From SFEB01 sp964612455 (lineage in GTDB: Bacteria; Bacillota; Clostridia; Christensenellales; CAG-314): a stretch of DNA of 6,605 nucleotides. Below are positions 1 to 5,107 of this stretch, one piece after another. The stretch lies in assembly GCA_964612455.1 (NCBI GenBank), contig CAZTCB010000044.1:1-6605 (forward strand), in the 5' to 3' direction. Within the stretch, counting starts at the first letter, position 1. Each line of letters opens with the position of its first letter. A program made the position numbers and the translations under genes. The notes under the pieces are model-generated. The model saw only the letters and a program-made list of their open reading frames with translations. It was not told the DNA's origin and did not search any database.

Positions 1-90
1 AATTCCAATATATTTAATTTGATTTTTTGTCTAAACTTTTGGGTTCACATCAAAATAGTCAGCTCTTTTTATTTTATCTGTTTATGCTTT
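1..90. other. Non-coding tail downstream of the permease gene
   Basis: This A+T-rich stretch follows the permease stop codon on the minus strand. I see no convincing gene, no strong hairpin followed by a T-run, and no repeat. The pyrimidine operon may therefore continue beyond the window edge, or end at a terminator not included here. Confidence 0.5.
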
Positions 91-1521
91 TTATTGTTTT
101 GTCGCCGTCGTATCGTCTATTTCCGCGTCGGGGTCAAAATCGCCGTAAGAACTCGCCATACTTTCGGTGGGTTCTTTTTCGTCTTTAAATCCGCCGAGAA
201 CGAGGTTGGTGATGATGCCGAGGATGAGCGCTACCGCGATAGCTGTAATCTGGATTTTACCGAAGGTGAGCACCAGTCCGCCGATACCGGAGACAAAGAT
301 TGCGCTGACGACAAAGAGGTTGCGGTTGTCGTTGAGGTCGACGTTTTTAATCATCTTGAGACCGCTGACCGCGATAAAGCCGTACAGTGCGATGCAAGCG
401 CCGCCCATTACGCACTTGGGTATAGAGGATACTATCGTCACAAACGGGGTGAAGAAGGACAATACCATACAGCCGATAGCGGTAAAGAATATCGTCCAGG
501 AGGAGGCGTTGCCCGAGATTGCTATGCAACCTACAGACTCGCCGTAAGTGGTGTTGGCGCAACCGCCAAAGATGCCGCCGACGAGCGAACCGATACCGTC
601 GCCGAGGAGCGTGCGCGTGAGACCGGGATCCTTGATGAGGTCTTTGCCGATGATGCTGGAGAGGTTTTTGTGGTCGGCGATATGCTCCGCAAATACGACG
701 AACGCAACGGGTATGTACGCAATCGCGATACTGCCGATAGCCGCGCCGTCGATGTTCCAGCCTTGTTTAAACGCTTCTACAAAGGTAAACTCGGGCAGGT
801 CGAAAATCATCGTAAACTTAAAGCCGCCGCCAAACGCGTCGATAAAGACGTTAAAGTCGAGGACTTGCAGATAAGGGATATCCGCGCATACGCCGATAGC
901 AGAGAAAGCAAGAGCGAGGAGATAACCCGCGCCGATACCGACGATAAAGGGAATGAGTCTCATCGTCTTGTTGCCCTTAGAACTTGCAAGGACGATAATG
1001 ATAAAGGTAAATACCGCGCAAAGAATGGAAATAAGGTTGTAGTCGTCGCCGCCGTTGGTCATTGCCCAACCGGTTGCGGAGCTCGACAAAGAAAGTCCTA
1101 TGAGAGCGACCGTCGGTCCTATGATGACTGCGGGCATGAGTTTTTGTACCCAATCGGTACCGACAAACTTGACCACGAGTGCAATCGCGACGTATACGAG
1201 AGCCGCAAAAGCCGCGCCGATGATGAGTCCCCAGTAACCGTAACCAGCACCCACACAGGTCGTCATTGCGCCGAGAAAGGCGAAAGAGCTACCCAAAAAG
1301 ACAGGGCTTCTTCTCTTGGTAAAGAGCCAATAGACGATTGTGCCGATGCCTGCGCCAAACAACGCCGCCGCGTGAGACATCGGGACTTCCGTCGTGCCCA
1401 CGATCATCGGGACGAGCAACGTCGCCGCCATTATCGCCAACATCTGTTGAAAAGCGGAGACGAGAGTCACGCCCCAACCCATTTCTTTGGGTGTTGCATT
1501 GATACCGTAACGAATTTCCAT
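91..1521 (-). CDS. uraA: Uracil permease (NCS2 / nucleobase:cation symporter-2 family)
   Basis: Integral membrane transporter that imports uracil, probably with protons, for pyrimidine salvage. The 476-residue product is nearly all hydrophobic segments, consistent with the 14-helix NCS2 fold. Family landmarks are visible: SSFAF at residues 78-82, AEHIADH at 279-284 with Glu279 matching the substrate-binding glutamate of E. coli UraA (E241), and GGCANTTYGESVG at about 319-331 with Glu328 matching the second one (E290). IALYGFIAVSG at 377-387 is also typical. Residues 446-476 form an acidic, Ser/Thr-rich cytoplasmic tail, longer than in many relatives. The start is supported by AGGAGG seven bases upstream. 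It lies 40 bp downstream of pyrR on the same strand, the usual pyrR-pyrP/uraA arrangement, so it should share the attenuator upstream of pyrR. Uracil is preferred over xanthine as substrate mainly because of this pyrR linkage. Confidence 0.93.
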   Translation of the reverse strand: MEIRYGINATPKEMGWGVTLVSAFQQMLAIMAATLLVPMIVGTTEVPMSHAAALFGAGIGTIVYWLFTKRRSPVFLGSSFAFLGAMTTCVGAGYGYWGLIIGAAFAALVYVAIALVVKFVGTDWVQKLMPAVIIGPTVALIGLSLSSSATGWAMTNGGDDYNLISILCAVFTFIIIVLASSKGNKTMRLIPFIVGIGAGYLLALAFSAIGVCADIPYLQVLDFNVFIDAFGGGFKFTMIFDLPEFTFVEAFKQGWNIDGAAIGSIAIAYIPVAFVVFAEHIADHKNLSSIIGKDLIKDPGLTRTLLGDGIGSLVGGIFGGCANTTYGESVGCIAISGNASSWTIFFTAIGCMVLSFFTPFVTIVSSIPKCVMGGACIALYGFIAVSGLKMIKNVDLNDNRNLFVVSAIFVSGIGGLVLTFGKIQITAIAVALILGIITNLVLGGFKDEKEPTESMASSYGDFDPDAEIDDTTATKQ

Positions 1522-1528
1522 ATTTTTT

Positions 1529-1534
1529 CCTCCT
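1529..1534 (-). promoter_or_regulatory. Ribosome binding site of the uracil permease
   Basis: On the minus strand this reads AGGAGG, seven A/T bases before the ATG at 1521-1519. It is a full consensus Shine-Dalgarno and fixes the permease start. The 40-bp gap to pyrR holds no terminator, supporting co-transcription. Confidence 0.85.
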
Positions 1535-1561
1535 ATATGGTTTTTTATTTGTTTTCTTTAG

Positions 1562-2104
1562 TTAACACCACAGCGTAACGCTGTCGCTGCCGTCCGTCTC
1601 GACGAGGGAAACTTTTATCAGCTCGCCCAATGCCGTGGGGACGTTTTTGCCGACAAAAGTCGGACGTATCGGCAACTCCGAGTGTCCTCTGTCTACAAGT
1701 ACGGCGAGGTAAATGCGCGCCGCTCTGCCAACGTCTTTCAACGCGTCCAAAGCGCTGCGCGCCGTACGGCAGGTAAAAATAACGTCGTCCGCGAGTATGA
1801 CCGTTTTGCCGGAAATGTCAAAATCTATCTTGGTCCCGTTGACTACGGGGTCTGCGGATTTTTCGGTGAGGTCGTCGCGATACAGGGTGATGTCGATTTC
1901 GCCCACGGGGACGTCTACGCCTTCTATCTGTTTGAGTTTTTCCGCAAGTCTATGCGCGATAGGCACTCCGCGCGTTAAAATTCCGACGAGGCAAACGTCT
2001 TTCGCGCCGTGCGTTTTTTCTATGATTTGGTGTGCGATGCGGGTGAGGGCGCGGTCAATGTCCGCTTCCGTCATCAATATTGCTTTCTGATTGTTTTTTT
2101 CCAT
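1562..2104 (-). CDS. pyrR: PyrR: bifunctional pyr attenuation regulator / uracil phosphoribosyltransferase
   Basis: Cytoplasmic RNA-binding regulator of pyrimidine genes that in many species also converts uracil and PRPP to UMP. With UMP or UTP bound, the family stabilises an anti-antiterminator in pyr leader RNA and so promotes termination. The 180-residue product has the usual family length. The PRPP-binding loop is VILADDVIFTCRTARSALD (residues 102-120), and the C-terminal signature runs VDRGHSELPIR...VGKNVPT (137-157). The ATG at 2104 is chosen over a TTG 21 codons upstream, because the intervening codons lie across the attenuator terminator and the conserved N-terminus begins at this ATG. 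Two oddities: the usual TGRT of the PRPP loop is TCRT (Cys112), and the residue following the conserved His (HRELPIR in B. subtilis, as I recall it) is Ser142, so catalysis or RNA contacts may differ. First gene of the pyrR-uraA operon. Confidence 0.95.
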   Translation of the reverse strand: MEKNNQKAILMTEADIDRALTRIAHQIIEKTHGAKDVCLVGILTRGVPIAHRLAEKLKQIEGVDVPVGEIDITLYRDDLTEKSADPVVNGTKIDFDISGKTVILADDVIFTCRTARSALDALKDVGRAARIYLAVLVDRGHSELPIRPTFVGKNVPTALGELIKVSLVETDGSDSVTLWC

Positions 2105-2135
2105 AAAAAAACCCCGCTTGCGCAATGCAAACAGG
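2105..2135 (-). terminator. Attenuator terminator abutting the pyrR start codon
   Basis: On the minus strand CCTGTTTGC (2135-2127) pairs with GCAAGCGGG (2121-2113) across an ATTGC loop, giving nine continuous pairs, two of them G·U. A G and seven T residues follow. The T-run ends directly at the pyrR ATG, so the terminator occupies the ribosome binding region. The only Shine-Dalgarno candidate, the GCGGGG run, is inside the 3' arm. It is read as the regulated terminator of a PyrR attenuator because an alternative pairing partner lies upstream. Confidence 0.8.
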
Positions 2136-2195
2136 ACGTGGTCGATAAACTCGCCTATCGGTGGCAAAATCCTATGTCAATCTTGTCGGCATCGC
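2122..2195 (-). promoter_or_regulatory. Antiterminator pairing in the pyrR leader
   Basis: On the minus strand GCGATGCCGACA (2195-2184) can pair with TGTTTGCATTGC (2133-2122). Eleven of twelve positions pair, two as G·U, with a single C/T mismatch. The first element belongs to the 3' half of the PyrR-binding hairpin and the second covers the 5' arm and loop of the terminator, so antiterminator, binding hairpin and terminator are mutually exclusive in the way known for pyr attenuators. The pairing was found by eye; relative stabilities were not calculated. Confidence 0.65.
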
Positions 2196-2212
2196 TGTAC
2201 CAAATTAAAGAT
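2180..2212 (-). promoter_or_regulatory. PyrR-binding hairpin (anti-antiterminator)
   Basis: On the minus strand GGTA-CAGCGA-TGCC (2201-2188) forms a four-pair upper stem closing a CAGCGA hexaloop. This fits the CNGNGA hexaloop of known PyrR binding loops, and a U·G pair sits next to the closing pair, as in the B. subtilis consensus. A lower stem ATCTT/AAGAT (2212-2208 with 2184-2180) is separated from it by an asymmetric internal loop, also a family trait. The closing pair here is A-U rather than C-G. The hairpin lies about 10 nt into the predicted leader RNA, upstream of pyrR itself. Confidence 0.72.
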
Positions 2213-2229
2213 ATCCTTATCTATCCATT

Positions 2230-2258
2230 AAGATAGCACAATCTAAAAAATAAAGCAA
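2230..2258 (-). promoter_or_regulatory. Promoter of the pyrR-uraA operon
   Basis: On the minus strand TTGCTT (2258-2253) and TATCTT (2235-2230) are separated by exactly 17 bases. TG one base before the -10 makes it an extended -10 element. Transcription should begin near 2223, giving a leader of about 120 nt that contains the complete attenuator. The -35 matches consensus only in part. Confidence 0.55.
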
Positions 2259-2306
2259 CTGTTTTTAACTACTTTTATTTCTTTTTTTTGCGCCGCATGG
2301 CGATTT

Positions 2307-2346
2307 TTACGTCGAACATACGTTTTTTTCGGTTTTGTTACGTCGA
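2307..2346. repeat. Two direct copies of TTACGTCGA upstream of rsmJ
   Basis: TTACGTCGA occurs at 2307-2315 and 2338-2346, 31 bp apart (about three helical turns), with the second copy ending nine bases before the rsmJ -35 box. The surroundings are very T-rich. Spacing and position would suit a regulator binding site, but a nine-base match in biased sequence may be chance. This is the only structure I see between the divergent pyrR and rsmJ promoters. Confidence 0.35.
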
Positions 2347-2354
2347 TTTTTTGG

Positions 2355-2383
2355 TTGACACTCTTTGCGCGCGCGATTATAAT
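2355..2383 (+). promoter_or_regulatory. Exact-consensus sigma-A promoter of rsmJ
   Basis: TTGACA (2355-2360) and TATAAT (2378-2383) are separated by exactly 17 bases, a perfect match to the housekeeping promoter consensus. The spacer contains an alternating GCGCGCGCG run. Transcription should begin near 2390, giving a leader of about 40 nt. Confidence 0.88.
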
Positions 2384-2413
2384 GATTACGACGGACAGCG
2401 GTTTAAACGATAA

Positions 2414-2419
2414 AAGGAG
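2414..2419 (+). promoter_or_regulatory. Ribosome binding site that supports the rsmJ TTG start
   Basis: AAGGAG lies nine bases before the TTG at 2429. There is no ATG nearby in this frame, so this site decides the start. Confidence 0.75.
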
Positions 2420-2428
2420 CGAAAAAAA

Positions 2429-3187
2429 TTGAAGATAGCGTCTTTTGCAAAATCTCGGGAGGAACAACTCGTCGTTGACGACCTCGTAAAAAAACTCGAG
2501 CTCGATTCGGTGAGTTTGGACAAAACGTCCTCTGCCGACGGATTGTTTTTCGTGTTTGACGGGGACGGGTTGGCGTTGTCCGACGGGAGTATTACGTTGA
2601 GAGGTGATTTTAATCGGCTTTTGCCGCGATTAAAGATAAACAATCTGCACGGCGAGGCGATTTTTAAGGCAATGCGGGGTAAAAATAAAAAGGATTGCGC
2701 AGGCATTACCGTCGTTGACGCCACGGCAGGATTGGGCGAAGATTCTTTTTTGTTGGCGGGCGCGGGGTGCACCGTTACGTTGATAGAACGCAATCCCGTG
2801 GTCGCCGCCTTGCTGAACGACGCTTTGCGGCGCGGTCTGCAAGGCGAAAAAACGAGGGAGATTTGCGTCGGAATGAGGATAATCGAGGGCGACAGCGCGG
2901 ATATTTTACCGACGCTCGGCTTTGCCGCGGACGTGGTTTTGCTCGATCCCATGTTTCCTCAACGTCAAAAATCCGCCTTGGTTAAAAAAAAGTTGCAATT
3001 GATACGGCAACTGGAACAACCGTGTGCCGACGAGGAGGAGAGAACGCTGTTTGACGCCGCAAAACAAATAAATCCAAAAAAAATCATTGTAAAACGACCG
3101 AAAAAAGGCGGTTTTCTCGCGAAAGAAAAACCCTCGTACTCGGTGGACGGAGGGGGAGTGCGATACGATTGTTACGTTTTTGACTGA
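2429..3187 (+). CDS. rsmJ: RsmJ-like 16S rRNA (guanine-N2) methyltransferase
   Basis: Class I SAM-dependent methyltransferase. E. coli RsmJ methylates N2 of G1516 in 16S rRNA on the small subunit; the same reaction is inferred here. The 252 residues match the family length (about 250). Visible motifs in order: VVDATAGLGED at 95-105 (SAM-binding motif I), LIERNPVVAALLNDAL at 118-133 (acidic residue for the SAM ribose, then the RsmJ-typical NPVVAALL), GDSAD at 154-158, LLDPMFP at 171-177 (catalytic loop), QKSALVKKKLQ at 180-190, and VKRP at 221-224. The DPMFP...QKSALVKK combination is characteristic of RsmJ/DUF548 rather than other rRNA methyltransferases. The N-terminal 90 residues are less conserved. 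It starts at TTG with a good Shine-Dalgarno. It has its own consensus promoter and terminator, is divergent from pyrR and appears monocistronic. Confidence 0.9.
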   Translation: MKIASFAKSREEQLVVDDLVKKLELDSVSLDKTSSADGLFFVFDGDGLALSDGSITLRGDFNRLLPRLKINNLHGEAIFKAMRGKNKKDCAGITVVDATAGLGEDSFLLAGAGCTVTLIERNPVVAALLNDALRRGLQGEKTREICVGMRIIEGDSADILPTLGFAADVVLLDPMFPQRQKSALVKKKLQLIRQLEQPCADEEERTLFDAAKQINPKKIIVKRPKKGGFLAKEKPSYSVDGGGVRYDCYVFD

Positions 3188-3218
3188 TGCCCGAAAGTAC
3201 GCAAAAAGACAGAATATA

Positions 3219-3250
3219 AAAAGCCGCACCCGTTAGAAGGTGCGGCTTTT
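3219..3250. terminator. Bidirectional intrinsic terminator between rsmJ and the kinase operon
   Basis: AAAAGCCGCACC (3219-3230) and GGTGCGGCTTTT (3239-3250) form a perfect 12-bp stem with an eight-base loop. The T-rich arm follows the G+C-rich stem in both directions. It lies 32 bp after the rsmJ stop and 43 bp after the stop of the convergent helix-turn-helix gene, so it probably ends both transcripts. Confidence 0.93.
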
Positions 3251-3292
3251 AGCTCTCGTCATATTCTACCGCACTAAGTATGACAACTTGCG

Positions 3293-4081
3293 TTATATTC
3301 TCTTTTTCCATTCCCTTAACCTTCTAAAAAACGTTGCTCTGCTTATTTTTAATGTCAAAGACGCTTGGTCGGCGGATATTTTTCCGTGCAAATAATCATT
3401 TGCAACGCTGTCAAAGAGCAAGGGGTCGATTTTTATTTGCCCGCGACCTTTATAAACGTTTTGTTCTTTCGCTTTTTCTATTCCGCGCATTCTGAGCTTT
3501 TTTTTGCGTTCGGATTCACGGATATACATCGGCATCAAAAGTCTGTAATAGTAAAGGCGAGATTTATCGTCTATTGTTATATCCTCGGTATAAAGATAAT
3601 CGCCAAAACAGATGATTTCAAGCAGTTTTTTGTTTAGACTATCCGACCTTTTTACCAAATCGTACATAGAGCGTTCTTTATAACTGACGGCATCTTTACC
3701 TTCAAAAGGTATAACGAAAAATCTATCGCCCGAATATTGCTTGTTGGTTTTTACGAGCCATTCTAAACGGTTTAAAACTTGCATATCGCTTTCTTCCAAC
3801 AACGCCCACAAATCTTCGCGACGTTCGCTCGGAGTTCTTTCCGCAATGAAAGTGGGCACTATGTTTTTACGTTCGTATACGGTTTTTTTCAAGCTCAAGT
3901 CAAGCCCGGGAATGCCCTGAAATAAGTGGTCGGGCAACATATCGATAACGTTGTAAAACGGACGGAATATATAGTTAAATGCGCCGTCTTCCCATTCTTC
4001 ATATTCGATTTTTGCGATTTTGTAAATGAAATTGTAATCGTCCTCGAGACAGATAAAGCCCGTTGTAGTTAACTTTCTCAT
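3293..4081 (-). CDS. Protein of unknown function with C-terminal resolvase-type helix-turn-helix
   Basis: A 262-residue protein. The end is clearly like the C-terminus of serine recombinases: RESERKKKLRMRGIEKAKEQ (188-207), VYKGRGQIKID (209-219), and a helix-turn-helix at about 220-258 with SADQASLTLKISRATFFRRL (236-255), where the second part is the recognition helix. The first 180 residues show no catalytic serine motif (YxRVS or similar), so it is unlikely to recombine DNA and more likely binds it as a regulator. They contain FQGIPGLDL (54-62) and IVPTFIAERTPSERREDLWALLEE (74-97), whose family I do not recognise; the second faintly recalls the HipA N-terminal subdomain. The ATG is one base after the kinase stop (TAAAATG) with GGAG seven bases upstream, so the two are probably translationally coupled. 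Inferred role: antitoxin or autorepressor partner of the kinase. Alternative: a degenerate recombinase. Confidence 0.75.
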   Translation of the reverse strand: MRKLTTTGFICLEDDYNFIYKIAKIEYEEWEDGAFNYIFRPFYNVIDMLPDHLFQGIPGLDLSLKKTVYERKNIVPTFIAERTPSERREDLWALLEESDMQVLNRLEWLVKTNKQYSGDRFFVIPFEGKDAVSYKERSMYDLVKRSDSLNKKLLEIICFGDYLYTEDITIDDKSRLYYYRLLMPMYIRESERKKKLRMRGIEKAKEQNVYKGRGQIKIDPLLFDSVANDYLHGKISADQASLTLKISRATFFRRLREWKKRI

Positions 4082-4082
4082 T

Positions 4083-4940
4083 TTATTTCTCCGTTAATTT
4101 CTTGTAAGCGGGGAGTAATATTTTTTTAAACCTTTGTCTTAATATATACTTGAAAAACTCTTTATGCGTGTCGGTTAAAAACGGTGTTTCGTCAATCAAT
4201 TCGTCGATTTTTTCTTGCGAATATTTTTTGCATATTTTTACAACCGATTCATTACATTCCTTAAACTCCAGCGAGTTTATTACTTCAAAATACGAACTCT
4301 TTTTGCCGTTTAATTGAACCTGCGACGTGGGGAATTTGTAAATTCTTTCGTTAGTCATTTCTTCCGACGCCATGATTTGTTTCATCATGTCATCGTCTGC
4401 AAGTTGAGAATAAAGGGATGAGCCATTGTCAAAAACGGGGGCAAGTGTATATTTGTTGTTCTTTTTTAAGAATCCCCAATTTCCGCCGTGTCTATCAAAA
4501 TTGCCGATTAATGCGTCCACAACGTAAATATCCCAAAACATACTTATCGTTTCTTGAACGTTTGTAAGTTTTACGTTATCTCTAAGCATTTGCATTATAT
4601 CCTGATAGGAATATTGATAGGTTTCTTTATCTTGTTCGAGAGAACTTTCGCCGACGTCGTTGAAAGGAACGAATTGAGTTTCCCCGTAAACGAAATTTTT
4701 GCAAGCAACAACTTGCTCGCCGTTATATACGCCAAGATAGGTATCTTGCGTCTCAAATCCGAGCAATTCAAAAATATGCGAGCCGACGTACTCGGAGACG
4801 TGATTAAGACGTTTTACGCCAAAATTCGTTTGCTTTTGAAATTTAATCATGTATTCAAAACCGTCAACGTTTACACCAAATTTGCGTTCCGTTCCGCCGT
4901 AATAAGTGTTTGTTTTTTCGTATTTTGAAAAGTCAGTCAT
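4083..4940 (-). CDS. HipA/CtkA-like serine/threonine protein kinase
   Basis: A 285-residue protein with the core of the HipA-like kinase fold. TYYGGTERKFGV (12-23) is the glycine-rich nucleotide loop, and Lys33 in YMIKF is the probable ATP-contacting lysine. SEYVGSHIFELLGFETQDTYLG (49-70) is a conserved family segment. GNFDRHGGNW (146-155) is the catalytic loop with Asp149 and Asn154, and LAPVFDNGSSL (166-176) carries the metal-binding Asp171. All key residues are present, so it is probably active. It lacks the N-terminal subdomain of HipA and resembles in size the short kinases CtkA and HipT. HipA/HipT phosphorylate aminoacyl-tRNA synthetases; the target here is unknown. The ATG at 4940 is preferred over an ATG 17 codons upstream because AGGAG lies five bases before it, and the upstream part covers the operator repeat and the predicted start of transcription. 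First gene of a two-gene operon with the helix-turn-helix protein; the operon is visibly richer in A+T than pyrR, uraA and rsmJ, suggesting acquisition. Confidence 0.85.
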   Translation of the reverse strand: MTDFSKYEKTNTYYGGTERKFGVNVDGFEYMIKFQKQTNFGVKRLNHVSEYVGSHIFELLGFETQDTYLGVYNGEQVVACKNFVYGETQFVPFNDVGESSLEQDKETYQYSYQDIMQMLRDNVKLTNVQETISMFWDIYVVDALIGNFDRHGGNWGFLKKNNKYTLAPVFDNGSSLYSQLADDDMMKQIMASEEMTNERIYKFPTSQVQLNGKKSSYFEVINSLEFKECNESVVKICKKYSQEKIDELIDETPFLTDTHKEFFKYILRQRFKKILLPAYKKLTEK

Positions 4941-4945
4941 ATATT

Positions 4946-4951
4946 CTCCTC
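4946..4951 (-). promoter_or_regulatory. Ribosome binding site that decides the kinase start
   Basis: On the minus strand GAGGAG is followed by five bases and the ATG at 4940. It selects this ATG over the in-frame ATG at 4991, which has no comparable site and lies upstream of the predicted transcription start. Confidence 0.8.
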
Positions 4952-4957
4952 TCTGAG

Positions 4958-4986
4958 TCAATAGGGTTATATTTCTATTTTGATAC
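4958..4986. repeat. Operator-like repeat, downstream copy
   Basis: This 29-base element, beginning TCAATAG and ending TTTTGATAC on the plus strand, matches 5038-5066 at 24 of 29 positions. It covers the predicted transcription start and leader of the kinase operon. It ends with TTGATAC (4980-4986), while its left half-site is degenerate (AGTCAATAG). A protein bound here would block initiation or early elongation. Confidence 0.7.
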
Positions 4987-4990
4987 AACA

Positions 4991-5019
4991 ACTATAACAC
5001 GTATAAAAAGTAATGTCAA
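4991..5019 (-). promoter_or_regulatory. Promoter of the kinase / helix-turn-helix operon
   Basis: On the minus strand TTGACA (5019-5014) and TATAGT (4996-4991) are separated by exactly 17 bases, with TG one base before the -10. This predicts a strong promoter with transcription starting near 4984. The core lies between the two halves of the perfect inverted repeat TTGATACAA/TTGTATCAA, as expected for tight repression of an intrinsically strong promoter. Confidence 0.85.
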
Positions 5020-5037
5020 GCGATTATTACGATTGTA

Positions 5038-5066
5038 TCAATAGAGTTATGGATTTATTTTGATAC
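5038..5066. repeat. Operator-like repeat, upstream copy
   Basis: Second copy of the 29-base element, exactly 80 bp from the first and upstream of the kinase promoter -35. With the adjacent bases it contains a perfect inverted repeat, GTATCAA (5035-5041) and TTGATAC (5060-5066). In addition TTGTATCAA at 5033-5041 is the exact inverted complement of TTGATACAA at 4980-4988. The half-sites thus surround the promoter on both sides. Confidence 0.7.
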
Positions 5067-5107
5067 GGTTTGTTGTTTCCTGCTTAAAATATGTTTGCGC
5101 ATAGGAA

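Noticed and set aside
19..1578. A 519-codon open frame on the plus strand, opposite uraA
   Set aside because: It is the antisense shadow of a complete, strongly recognisable permease. Its product is charged, low-complexity and unlike any family, and it has no ribosome binding site.
2105..2167. A 21-residue N-terminal extension of PyrR from a TTG at 2167
   Set aside because: The extra codons run through the attenuator terminator and antiterminator, and conserved PyrR sequence starts at the ATG at 2104.
2290..2308. Small hairpin CGCC-GCAT-GGCG followed by five T on the plus strand, resembling a terminator
   Set aside because: The stem has only four pairs and no gene upstream on this strand needs a terminator.
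2386..2952. A 188-codon frame on the minus strand inside rsmJ
   Set aside because: Antisense shadow of rsmJ. Its Ser/Pro/Lys-rich product has no recognisable domain.
3257..3301. Near-repeat CGT(C/T)ATATTCT at 3257-3267 and 3291-3301, and GTCATA/TATGAC inverted words, considered as an attachment site
   Set aside because: The words are short, there is no matching copy at the other end of the kinase module, and no integrase is present.
3293..4081. Active site-specific serine recombinase
   Set aside because: Only the C-terminal linker and helix-turn-helix match; the N-terminal catalytic serine/arginine motifs are not visible.
4941..4991. A kinase start 17 codons upstream at 4991
   Set aside because: This ATG overlaps the promoter -10, upstream of the predicted transcript start, while the ATG at 4940 has a proper Shine-Dalgarno.
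4958..5066. CRISPR-like array from the two 29-base repeats
   Set aside because: There are only two imperfect copies, the intervening 51 bases contain a promoter, and no cas gene is present.
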